DNA of 64,000 nucleotides from JBBIJR01 sp037445875 (GTDB lineage: Bacteria > CLD3 > SB21), in the NCBI GenBank assembly GCA_037445875.1, contig JBBIJR010000004.1, positions 20,504 to 84,503 of the forward strand, given 5' to 3'. The notes below the pieces were generated by a model that was not told the origin of the DNA, did not search any database, and saw only the letters and a program-made list of their open reading frames with translations. The translations under genes and the position numbers were made by a program. Each line of letters opens with the position of its first letter. The stretch's first letter is position 1. This document shows, one piece after another, positions 18,400 through 26,688 of the stretch.

Positions 18400-19143
18400 C
18401 TACAGCAAGAGTTTCAGCCGGTCGTATCCGGCACGGCTGACCGGCAATCGGTCGCCGCTCTTCAGAATGACAATGCGGCTGTCTTTGGCATACAACTCGA
18501 TGCGCGCCAGCCGGTCCAGGTTGAGCACGAACGAGCGATGAATGCGGACGAATTTCCCCGGATCGAGGCGATCGGCCAGTTCGTTGAGCCGCATGGCTTT
18601 GAGATGAGTGGTCCCGGCGGCGTGCAAGCATACGTAGTCGTCCTGGGCCTCCGCGTAATCAATCGAAGCCACAGGGAGGACGTGAACGTTCGTGCCCTCC
18701 CGGATCAGCACGCGTTCGAGCCAGCCTTGTTTCGATTGGGAGTCTCGTACCAGTGCGCGATGGTCCGGTGCGTGCCCGCGGCGCAGTCGTTCCGCGGCAT
18801 GCTTCAACGCCTCATCGAGGCGTTCCTGGCTCACGGGCTTCAACAGATAATCTACCGCGTGCACTTCAAACGCCCGTATCGCGAACTCTTCGTACGCGGT
18901 GACAAAGATAACCGGCACGGGCCCGTTCAGGAGCTCGAGCACTTCGAATCCCGTCAGTTTGGGCATCTGGATGTCGAGGAACACCAGGTCCGGCTTCACG
19001 CTTTCGATCTCCCGGACGGCGTCGAAGCCGTTTGCACACTCCGCAACGATCTCCACGTGCGGGTGATGGGACAAGAACTCCCGGATCAAGTCCCGCGCCA
19101 GGGGTTCGTCGTCCACGACGGCGACGCGAAGCCGTTCGTTCAT
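18400..19143 (-). CDS. LytR/AlgR-type response regulator (REC-LytTR)
   Basis: 247 residues. Receiver domain 5-120 (VAVVDDEPLAR; acceptor Asp in LVFLDIQMPKLTG; Lys in YLLKPVSQERL) and a C-terminal LytTR DNA-binding domain (about 140-245: ASIDYAEAQDDYVCLH, KFVRIHRSFVLNL, GDRLPVSRAGYDRLK). It acts as the transcription output of the adjacent LytS-type kinase. Its ATG overlaps the kinase TGA by four bases (ATGA, 19140-19143), giving coupled translation. AAAGGAGA lies five to six bases upstream of the ATG. The gene cluster includes LiaF-like and DUF5668 proteins, which points to cell-envelope control; target sites are unknown. Confidence 0.95.
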   Translation of the reverse strand: MNERLRVAVVDDEPLARDLIREFLSHHPHVEIVAECANGFDAVREIESVKPDLVFLDIQMPKLTGFEVLELLNGPVPVIFVTAYEEFAIRAFEVHAVDYLLKPVSQERLDEALKHAAERLRRGHAPDHRALVRDSQSKQGWLERVLIREGTNVHVLPVASIDYAEAQDDYVCLHAAGTTHLKAMRLNELADRLDPGKFVRIHRSFVLNLDRLARIELYAKDSRIVILKSGDRLPVSRAGYDRLKLLL

Positions 19144-20207
19144 GCCTCGATCTCCTTTCGGAACGGCAGCGTAAGAACCACCTCGAACGATCGCTCTTCC
19201 GCCATCACGCGCAGGTTGGCGTCCGATCCGTACAGGGCGTTCAACCGGCGCCGCACGTTGTCGAGCCCCATTCCCGTACCGCGGCCGGACGCGGCAACCG
19301 GGTCCCGATCGTTTCGCACACGCAACTCGAGGACCGGTCCCAGCGGCTTTCCGGTCACTTCCACGGTCCCGCCCTCCACTCGCTGGCCCACGCCGTGTTT
19401 GATAGCGTTTTCGATCAGCGGTTGCAGCAGCAGGGACGGCACCCGCGCCAGCCGCGCCTCGTCCGATACTTCCGTGCGAACGTGAAGACGGTCTCCAAAC
19501 CTCACGTGCTCGATTTCGAGGTAATGCGTCAGAAGCTCCATTTCCTGTTCCAATGTGATGTGTTCCTCGGCTCCGTACTGCAGACTCTTTCGGAAAAAAT
19601 CGGCCAGCTGATTGACCATGCCGCGGGCCGCTTTCGGATTCCGCCCGATCAACGCACTGACGGAATTGAGACTGTTGAACAGAAAGTGGGGGTTGATCTG
19701 CGCGCGAAGGGCTTTGAGTTCCGATGCCTGGGCGAGTACCTTGAGCTCGAACTCGTTTTTCTCCCTCTCCCTTGCAGTTTCCATGGCGGCCAGCAAGTAA
19801 TGGACGGCCGCGGTCAGCAGATAGAGGATCGCGCCGATGGCGAACCAGATGCGCCACTGGCTCACGGACCGTTCGGCGAACTCGAGAGCAGGCGACAGTT
19901 GACCCAGGGCCGCTATCCACAACTCGCCGGCCAGCATCCACACCACCGTAGTCAGCGTGGCCGTGAGCCCGAACACAAAGGCGATCCGCAAAAAATGCGT
20001 GGCCCCGAGGGGAAATACCCGGCACAGATACCATGCGGACAAGCCGGCCACACCCAGCATCAGCGTCATGGGAACCGCATAGAACAGGCTCTGCAGAGAG
20101 GTGAATTCTCCCGAGCTTCGCATCAGGGCGCTCATCAGGATGCCGGCGACGGTCCAGACGGCCACGTAGGCCCACAATCTCGGGCGATGGTCAAGAATCG
20201 GATGCAT
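19140..20207 (-). CDS. LytS/YehU-type sensor histidine kinase
   Basis: 355 residues. Four TM helices in residues 10-150, a short coiled coil (155-180), then the His_kinase family phospho-acceptor in LRAQINPHFLFNSLNSVSAL and an HATPase domain (NAIKHGV N-box, GTGMGLDNVRRRL G-box). These kinases pair with LytTR regulators, here encoded directly downstream with a 4-bp overlap. The ATG at 20207 gives the natural membrane start MHPILDHRPRLWAY; no clear ribosome-binding site precedes it, and the LiaF-like gene ends six bases upstream, so re-initiation is likely. The signal sensed is unknown. Confidence 0.93.
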   Translation of the reverse strand: MHPILDHRPRLWAYVAVWTVAGILMSALMRSSGEFTSLQSLFYAVPMTLMLGVAGLSAWYLCRVFPLGATHFLRIAFVFGLTATLTTVVWMLAGELWIAALGQLSPALEFAERSVSQWRIWFAIGAILYLLTAAVHYLLAAMETAREREKNEFELKVLAQASELKALRAQINPHFLFNSLNSVSALIGRNPKAARGMVNQLADFFRKSLQYGAEEHITLEQEMELLTHYLEIEHVRFGDRLHVRTEVSDEARLARVPSLLLQPLIENAIKHGVGQRVEGGTVEVTGKPLGPVLELRVRNDRDPVAASGRGTGMGLDNVRRRLNALYGSDANLRVMAEERSFEVVLTLPFRKEIEA

Positions 20208-20212
20208 GCACG

Positions 20213-20920
20213 CTAATTCTTGACCTCCACACCGCCCATAATGGCATGTCCACGAATGATCAGACGCTTTGTGGTTTCCCCGGACGGCGAATGTGTGCCG
20301 TCCTGGAAACCGCCCAGGATCGGAACACCCTCCACGGTGACCGACCAATCGGTCGGGACCTGGATTTCGATTCCGCCCCACAACGCAAATACGTCGAACT
20401 CCGCCGGCCCGCTGCGAATCGAGGCATGCCGCAGGTCAATGCGAAGACCGCCCATCACCGCCGTCAAGTCCCCCCCCTTGAAATCCTCCGAAAAACTGCG
20501 CCGCTCCAGTCCGCCGACGACGGCCGCTGCATTGATACGGTCTCCCGGGTCGCCTCCGCCCGTCGAACCGTCCGGCGCCTCTCCGTCCCTCCTCTTCTGC
20601 AGCGCCCGGGCGATCATGCCGCCGCCGAAAAGAATGAGCAGCAGCGGCCACCAATCTCGAAAACTGAAATACAACAGGTCCAGACGATGCAGGACCATTA
20701 GAGAACCGACGGCAATCAGGCCGCCTCCGATCAGAATAGACGACCGGTCACGGCCGTTTGCCAACCTCAGGGCACCGAACACGATGAACAGCACCGGCCA
20801 GAATCGCAAGATGCCGAACGCATTCAACAAGCCGGTGTTGTGGAGGATGAACAGCGTCCCCACGGTCACCAACACGACGCCCCACACAAGATGGTACGGC
20901 ATATGGTTTCTTCGCCGCAT
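20213..20920 (-). CDS. LiaF-like membrane protein (LiaI/LiaF TM region plus DUF2154)
   Basis: 235 residues. Four TM segments in residues 8-105 arranged as two LiaI/LiaF hairpins (ILRFWPVLFIVFGALRL and FSFRDWWPLLLILFGGGMI), a Gly/Asp-rich linker (112-128), and a C-terminal beta-helix-like domain (130-235) with repeated GG turns (AVVGGLERR, AVMGGLRIDL, ALWGGIEIQVP, AIMGGVEVKN). Firmicute LiaF proteins inhibit the LiaSR two-component system, and a similar damping role on the adjacent LytS/LytR pair is a fair inference. A strong GGAGGAGGA precedes the ATG. It follows the DUF5668 gene by one base. Confidence 0.88.
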   Translation of the reverse strand: MRRRNHMPYHLVWGVVLVTVGTLFILHNTGLLNAFGILRFWPVLFIVFGALRLANGRDRSSILIGGGLIAVGSLMVLHRLDLLYFSFRDWWPLLLILFGGGMIARALQKRRDGEAPDGSTGGGDPGDRINAAAVVGGLERRSFSEDFKGGDLTAVMGGLRIDLRHASIRSGPAEFDVFALWGGIEIQVPTDWSVTVEGVPILGGFQDGTHSPSGETTKRLIIRGHAIMGGVEVKN

Positions 20921-20921
20921 G

Positions 20922-21278
20922 TTATTCCTCCTCCGTGCGTTGGCGCCGGACCAATGCCTTGCCCAGCAGCGTCGCTCCCCAGGCGACGATCAACAGCGGC
21001 CACGTGTCGGAAAAGTCCAATCCCCACACATGCTCCAGCGAGACAAACAACCACAGGCCGATGAAGGCGAGCCATAACCCGTCTCCCAGCGCCGGCGTTC
21101 CAATCGAGAGCGCAAACCGTCCGAGACCGATGAAGATGAGTATAAAAGGCCAGTACCGCCAGAATTCGTCGATGGGCAGAATGTCGAAATTGGCCAGAAG
21201 GAAAAAGAGGCCTGTAACGACCAGGATGGCCCCGGTGACGAGGTGCATGGCCGGCTTTTCATACGACCTGCATGTCAT
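20922..21278 (-). CDS. DUF5668 / LiaI-like four-helix membrane protein
   Basis: 118 residues, four TM helices in two hairpins with the LiaI-type repeat (LPIDEFWRYWPFILIFIGLGRF and LDFSDTWPLLIVAWGATLL). AAGGAG lies six bases before the ATG at 21278. It is the first gene of a four-gene unit (DUF5668, LiaF-like, LytS, LytR). A possible promoter with -10 TATTTT lies about 30 bp upstream. It has no catalytic residues; it is probably a partner of the LiaF-like protein in envelope-stress signalling. Confidence 0.85.
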   Translation of the reverse strand: MTCRSYEKPAMHLVTGAILVVTGLFFLLANFDILPIDEFWRYWPFILIFIGLGRFALSIGTPALGDGLWLAFIGLWLFVSLEHVWGLDFSDTWPLLIVAWGATLLGKALVRRQRTEEE

Positions 21279-21391
21279 ACAATACTCCTTGACTTGGTTC
21301 ATGGCCCAAAATACATCCCGCAAGCCGAAAGTCAGCCGTTGATTCGGTGAACGGTGGGTTCGGATCGGTGAACGGAGAGAAACGCGATTTC

Positions 21392-21916
21392 TTACGTCGG
21401 AAAGTGTTTCTTCTGGCAGTCCGGACAGATACCGTGCGTAAACTCGGCCTCGCTCCGCTCCGTAATGTAAACCTCCATCTGTTCCCACTGCCCCTCCTCG
21501 TTGCGGATACGCTTGCACCAGCTGCAAATGGGAAGGAATCCCTCCAGCACCCGGACTTTCACTTCCAGCGCCCTGGCCTGAACGGAGGCACGGTGGATCA
21601 GAACGGAAAAGGAAAACAGAACGGCCATGCGCACGACCATGTTGACGGCCGCCTCGTCGAGCATCCAGTGCGTGCGCCACAGGAAGTGAAAAGAAAAGCG
21701 CACGAGGGGTAACAGAAGTGCCAGAGACACGGCCCATCGAAGGTTGAGGTACCAGGCACTCAACGCGACCGGAATCATGTACGTAATCGGAAACTGTATG
21801 ATGGGACCCATGAAGAAATCGACCGCCGGCAGCGCCAACGAAAGCAATAGGACCGACAGTCGCATCCGCTTCGGAGGAAACACCTTTTCCAGGTAACCCG
21901 CCCAAGATGAATTCAT
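21392..21916 (-). CDS. Four-TM membrane protein with C-terminal Cys-rich module
   Basis: 174 residues. Four TM helices in residues 18-112 resemble small MASE-like sensor regions; a short coiled coil leads to the tail LPICSWCKRIR...MEVYITERS...HGICPDCQ with two CxxC pairs. That tail usually ends PAS or receiver proteins, where it is a probable zinc-binding or redox module of unknown role. Here no kinase, cyclase or receiver domain is present, so the protein is only the sensor and the Cys module. The ATG overlaps the TGA of the DUF2721 gene by four bases (21913-21916), so the two are co-translated. Confidence 0.75.
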   Translation of the reverse strand: MNSSWAGYLEKVFPPKRMRLSVLLLSLALPAVDFFMGPIIQFPITYMIPVALSAWYLNLRWAVSLALLLPLVRFSFHFLWRTHWMLDEAAVNMVVRMAVLFSFSVLIHRASVQARALEVKVRVLEGFLPICSWCKRIRNEEGQWEQMEVYITERSEAEFTHGICPDCQKKHFPT

Positions 21917-22362
21917 GACACGATATCTTTCAATTCCCGACGCAGTGCATTCAACGACATCGTCAGGTCGCGGATGAAGAACGCGAGAGAAACGACCAGG
22001 GAAAGAAAGCTGACCGTAAAGAGACCCACAATCACATCGGTCAAATTGAGACGCGCGTAGTAGGTGATGAACAACATGAAAATCAACAGACTCACGCAAA
22101 AAATGCTGAACAGCGCGAACAGGATGGACAGGCGCAGGACACGGGAACGCCTGAACAGGATGCGAATCTGCGTCGATACGTTTTCTTTTTGTTCGTCCGG
22201 CATTTCCTTCATCTGTCGTGCCAGGGCCCGTGCGCCGTCGGTTGTGCGGGCATAGCGGTTGGACATCGCCAGGAGCAGCAAGCCGATACCCGAGATCAGG
22301 GCGACGGGCGTGATCGAGATCTGAAGTATGTGTACCAGATTTTCAAAATCCGCCGCCGTCAC
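21913..22362 (-). CDS. DUF2721 family membrane protein
   Basis: 149 residues with three TM helices: one near 15-33 (ISITPVALISGIGLLLLAM), followed by the family NRYARTTDGARAL segment, then a hairpin at about 75-125. The GTG at 22362 is preferred over an upstream TTG because GGAGG is six bases before it. The family is widespread and uncharacterised. It is coupled by a 4-bp overlap to the 4-TM Cys-rich protein gene. Confidence 0.85.
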   Translation of the reverse strand: MTAADFENLVHILQISITPVALISGIGLLLLAMSNRYARTTDGARALARQMKEMPDEQKENVSTQIRILFRRSRVLRLSILFALFSIFCVSLLIFMLFITYYARLNLTDVIVGLFTVSFLSLVVSLAFFIRDLTMSLNALRRELKDIVS

Positions 22363-22414
22363 GCGAACCTCCAAAAACGGCCATCGGCCATCCGAAGATG
22401 ACCGATGGGATGGA

Positions 22415-24086
22415 TTACTGCATCTCCTTCAAGACCGAATAGCTCGTATTAATGTCCCGGGGAATGTCCCTGAGTTTCGCGATGTCCGCCTGGATATCGT
22501 CCGTGAGCCTGCCGTATCGCTCCAGAAAGGCTTTGGCCCCTTCATAATTTCCCTCGGCCTCCAGTTCAAGCAGCGTCCNNNNNNNNNNNNNNNNNNNNNN
22601 NNNNNNNNNNNNNNNGGAACTTCTCGAAATTCACCGTCCACAATCCTCTTGCATCCCGTCCCACAGCGCTTTGTTCCTTCAAGAACACCATTTGCGCAAT
22701 GTTGGCTTTGCCGTGCGCCTCTTCGGCCCCGAAGCGGATCGAGCGGAACAAACCGACCAGATACGTTACGTAGAATCGTTTCAGCGCTTCTTCGTCGTAA
22801 ATGCCCTGGCGTTGGAAATACTCCATATTATAGATGCCCAGCACGTCCGCCTTGGCTTCTTCGATGGCCGAGTAGAGTTCTTTGAGCGCTTTTCGCACCT
22901 CCAGACTGTCGTTGCCGTGTACGAACCCACGGCCCAGGGTGTGGGACACTTCATGGAGCGTCACGAAGGTGGTAAACGCATGCTGATCCACGTACGCACG
23001 ATACGGTTCCGCGATCAGGCGCTCGCCGATCGGACGTACGATGTGCTGGAATTTTGCTTCCATCATGTTTTTGTACATCTGCTTCTTCCCGCCGTATTCG
23101 ATGTGTACGCGCGGGTCGTTGGGAAGTGAGGCCGCAATGGTCTTGATGCCTTTTTGAAAATCGCCGCCGAAATAGACGATATTCACCACCTCGAGCACAT
23201 TGCCCTTACCGGCCGAGGCGCGGATATACTCCTTCTTCTGGGGAAGGTTCTGTTCGAGGGCGTCCAAATGCGATTGAAAGACCTGCAGTTCCCGCGTCCC
23301 CTCCGGGTCCTTGATCATGACGGCGGCTTCGTACGCGGCTTTGTAGTTGAACATCGCGTCTTCATAGTTCTCGATCGGGCCTATCACGACGTCCACGTTG
23401 TTGTCCTTGAGCTTCATCCACAGGACGTCCGACTCGTAGTAATCGTCGGTTGCCAGGGCCTTCGCGCGCGCCATCAGGTACTTCTTCAGGGACTCGTTCT
23501 CCGAAAGAACCGCGGCCTCCTTCAGCAGACGGGATATGTTCGCGACCTCGTCTTTGTACTCCTCGTGGTACGGCACAGCGTTGAGCGCCGTTCCCTGGCG
23601 CCGCACCACCGTGTACAATCCCGTCAGTGCTCTTGCCTGTTCGGGATGTGCCTTCAGATACTGTTCGAACTCCTCGCGCGACAGGTCGACCGGGTAGAAC
23701 GTTCCGCCCGGAGGCCTTTCCGAGGGTCCGCTGCCCGTGAATCGGCTGAGATCCTCACGATCGTAGGGGCCGTAGTTAATCAGGACGTAGCTGAGCGTGT
23801 CGACCGATGCCTGGTCCTTGCGGCGCAGGAAGGCGTCGCGGACGGATATGGCATCGTAGGCCGTCTGTTTCCAGAAGAGCTCGTCCGCGATCTGGCCGGC
23901 CCGGACCAGGACTTTCACCATCTCTTTTTCTTTGGCGGACAAATGATTCATCGGAACCGTGATCGCGATCGGCGCATAGGCGGCGATCTTGTCTTTCAGG
24001 GTCGCTTCATGCATGTGCGCCTCTTTCTGCGGTTTGCAGGCGGCCAGCAAGACCAGTCCTGCCGTCATCCAACGTACAGTGCTCAT
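22415..24086 (-). CDS. Dipeptidyl-peptidase III-like zinc lipoprotein (family M49), interrupted by N gap
   Basis: About 545 residues when the gap is closed. A lipoprotein signal (MSTVRWMTAGLVLLAAC, lipobox LAAC, Cys17) puts it in the envelope. Zinc site: His378-Glu379-x-x-His382 in LHEVSHTLG, and the second ligand Glu in AIEEAKADVLG (409-410). Classical M49 enzymes have a six-residue HELLGH; the five-residue HEVSH here matches the short variant I recall for Caldithrix abyssi DPP III. The C-terminus after the gap (LLELEAEGNYEGAKAFLERYG...SVLKEMQ) continues the family in frame. AAGGAG lies five bases before the ATG at 24086. It follows the carB gene by nine bases. Confidence 0.9.
22579..22615. 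other. Assembly gap (37 N) inside the DPP III-like gene
   Basis: The frame on either side (VNFEKF before, LLELEAEG after) is in register only if the true gap is a multiple of three; 37 is not. About 36-39 missing bases would fit the family alignment as I know it. Confidence 0.8.
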
Positions 24087-24095
24087 GACCACTCC

Positions 24096-25920
24096 TTACA
24101 ACGATGCGTGATGTTCCTGGATCGTTTTCACGTCAAGCTTCTCTTCCATGATCGCCCGGATCCCTTTGACCAGGCCGGTCGCGCCCGTGATCGTCGTGAT
24201 AATCGGAACCTTGAATAACAAGGCCGCCTCACCGATGTATCGCTCGTCCAACCTGGCCTTCTTGCCGGTAGGTGTATTGATCACGAGGTGAACTTCCTTG
24301 TTCTTGATGCGATCCACCACGTGCGGACGGCCTTCGTTGATCTTATGCACGTAGCGGGTCTCGATGCCGTGGGCCTGCAATACTTTCTGTGTCCCTTCGG
24401 TCGCATAGAGGATGAAACCGAGATCGGCGAGCTCTTTTGCGATCGGCACGATCTTGGGCTTGTCCCGGTCATTGACGGTGAGGAAGACCCCTCCGGACGT
24501 CGGCAGGCTCATGCCCGCCGCCATGTGCGCTTTGGCCAGCGCTTTGGAAAAATTCTCTGCAATACCCATCACTTCTCCCGTCGAACGCATCTCCGGTCCG
24601 AGATACACGCGGATGCCGGGGAACTTCGAGAAAGGAAACACCGGATCCTTGACGGAGGTGTAGGCGGGGACAATCGGCTGATCAAGGCCCAGATCTTTCA
24701 GGGATATCCCGGCCATGATTTTCGCGGCCATTTTGGCCAGGGGCACGCCGATGGCCTTGCTGACGAACGGCACCGTGCGGGAGGCCCGCGGATTCACCTC
24801 CAGCACGAAGACGTTTCCGTTTTGTACGGCGTACTGGATGTTGATCAGACCGATCACGTTCAGCTCGCGGGCCAGGGCGTGNNNNNNNNNNCAGCCGGGC
24901 GGTCTGCTCCCTCAAAACGTCGATTACGTCGGGTGAACTCGAGTAGGGTGGGAGGACGCAGGAACTGTCCCCGGAATGGATGCCCGCCTCTTCGATGTGC
25001 TGCATGATCCCGCCGATGAAGACGTCCGTACCGTCGCACAAGGCGTCCACGTCGTATTCCGTGGCGTCGTCGAGGAACTTGTCCACGAGGATCGGATGTT
25101 CGGGTGAGACGTGGATCGCGTGGCTCATGTACGTTTCCAGCGACTCGTCGTCGTACACCACCTCCATGGCCCGCCCGCCTAACACGTACGACGGCCGCAC
25201 CAGCACGGGATAGCCGATTCGATGGGCAACTTCGTGGGCCTCCTCGAATGAGGTGGCCGTTCCGAATGCGGGACATTGGATGCCGAGCCGTTCGAGGAAC
25301 GTGCCGAATTTCTTCCGGTCTTCGGCCACGTCGATGTGCTCGGGGGACGTACCGAGAATCTTCACCCCGGCGCGCTGCAGCGGGATGGCCAGCTTGAGCG
25401 GAGTCTGTCCGCCGAACTGGAGGATCACCCCTTCCGGTTGTTCCAGTTCTATGATGTTCATCACGTCTTCGAAGGTCAGCGGCTCAAAGTACAGGCGGTC
25501 CGACGTGTCGTAGTCCGTGCTGACCGTTTCCGGATTGCAATTGATCATGATCACCTCGAAGCCTTCTTCCTGCAGCGCGTACACGCCGTGCACACAGCAG
25601 TAGTCGAATTCGATCCCCTGGCCGATGCGGTTCGGCCCGCCTCCCAGGATCACGATCTTCCGTTTTCCGGACTCGCGGTATTCCGACTCGCGTTCGTACG
25701 TGGAGTAGAAGTACGGCGTTTCGGCTTCGAATTCCGCCGCGCACGTGTCCACGGGTTTGTAAACGGGCAATACTCCCAAATTCCGGCGGAGCTGACGCAC
25801 GGTGGATTCATCGGTTTTCCACAGATGCGCCAGCTGACGGTCGGAAAAACCCATCGACTTGGCTTTTCGAAGCAATTCGGCGGAGATCTTGCTCTGAAGG
25901 TGGGTCAGCGAGGTGGCCAT
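24096..25920 (-). CDS. carB: Carbamoyl-phosphate synthase large subunit, C-terminal half only
   Basis: About 605 residues, against roughly 1070 for full-length CarB. It begins in the oligomerisation domain (ISAELLRKAKSMGFSDRQLAHLW; PVYKPVDTCAAEFEAETPYFYSTYE), then has the second ATP-grasp unit that phosphorylates carbamate (GGGPNRIGQGIEFDYC, INCNPETVSTDYDTSDRLYFE, VRPSYVLGGRAM, LEVNPRASRTVPFVSK), then the MGS-like allosteric domain (YATEGTQKVL, HLVINTPTG, ITTITGATG). The N-terminal ammonia/bicarbonate half is absent: a TGA closes the frame about 48 bp upstream and a divergent gene follows. Split CarB is known in some thermophiles. carA lies 32 kb away in another operon. No ribosome-binding site is obvious. 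Confidence 0.92.
24882..24891. other. Assembly gap (10 N) inside carB
   Basis: EQTARL precedes and HALARELNVIGLINIQY follows. They are in register only if the true gap is a multiple of three (9 or 12, for instance), so the N count is not literal. Confidence 0.8.
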
Positions 25921-25952
25921 AACTTGATTCGTGAAACCGGCGCAAACTAACC

Positions 25953-25958
25953 AATATA
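25953..25958 (-). promoter_or_regulatory. Possible -10 element of the carB C-half gene
   Basis: TATATT on the minus strand, about 32 bp before the ATG. No good -35 lies at the right distance; an alternative is TTGACC-N17-TAGTTT in the same patch. Confidence 0.3.
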
Positions 25959-26011
25959 AGCTAACGGGTCAAGGTAATTCTGGGCGAACCAGAGCCTTTA
26001 TGAGGCGAACA

Positions 26012-26041
26012 TTGACTTATTCGTACAGCCTCTCGTATATT
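26012..26041 (+). promoter_or_regulatory. Promoter of the DUF2147 gene
   Basis: TTGACT (26012-26017), an 18-bp spacer and TATATT (26036-26041), leaving a leader of about 43 nt before the ATG at 26091. Confidence 0.65.
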
Positions 26042-26090
26042 GCCTCCGTTCGGGATTCTAATTCGCAACCCAAGACTGAGGAGTTCAGGC

Positions 26091-26576
26091 ATGAAAACCG
26101 TTTGGTTGACCCTGTCGGTGTTGTGCTGGACGGCCGGATCCGCACTGGCCGCCAACCCCGACGATCTGCTCGGAAAATGGCTCAATGAAGAAGGCACCGC
26201 CAAGATCGAGATCTACAAGCAGGACGACCGGTTCTACGGAAAGATCATCTGGCTGCGGGACCCCGTGTACGCGCAGAAGGACGTCGACGAGGCGGATGGA
26301 CATCCTCTCGTCAAGGTGGGAGCTACCAAGGTCGATTACCACAACCCGGATGAAAGTCTGCAGAGCAAACCGGTGCTGGGACTCGTGATCCTGCGCGCCT
26401 TCGCGTTCGCGGCCGACGACGATGAATGGAGCGGCGGCCGGATCTACGACCCCAAGAACGGGAAAGATTACAAGGCCTATATCCAACTCCTCGAGGCGGA
26501 CAAGCTCAAACTGCGCGGCTACATCGGCTTCTCTCTCATCGGCCGGACCACCTATTGGACGCGGGTGAAGGAATAG
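26091..26576 (+). CDS. DUF2147 family exported protein
   Basis: 161 residues with a cleavable signal peptide (MKTVWLTLSVLCWTAGSALA) and a mature lipocalin-like DUF2147 domain: LLGKWLNEEGTAKIEIYKQDDRFYGKIIWLRDP near the start, GGRIYDPKNGKDY in the middle, and LRGYIGFSLIGRTTYWTRVKE at the end, all diagnostic. It is periplasmic; function unknown. The ATG at 26091 is chosen for the signal peptide and the GAGGAG nine bases upstream. It is monocistronic, and convergent with the lipoprotein gene that follows. Confidence 0.9.
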   Translation: MKTVWLTLSVLCWTAGSALAANPDDLLGKWLNEEGTAKIEIYKQDDRFYGKIIWLRDPVYAQKDVDEADGHPLVKVGATKVDYHNPDESLQSKPVLGLVILRAFAFAADDDEWSGGRIYDPKNGKDYKAYIQLLEADKLKLRGYIGFSLIGRTTYWTRVKE

Positions 26577-26688
26577 ACGTGCGTCGTGTCATGGTGAACA
26601 GTCGGTCCATGACTCCTGATTGCAAGTCAGACGGAAGGGATCGCTCCAGACGAGCAACCCCTTTTCTTGAATCTCCCGTGGGCGGTGC

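Noticed and set aside
26616..26630. tRNA-Cys-like anticodon arm (CTGA-TTGCAAG-TCAG)
   Set aside because: The 7-nt loop with GCA is suggestive, but there is no T-arm GTTCGA, no acceptor stem and the fifth anticodon-stem pair fails.
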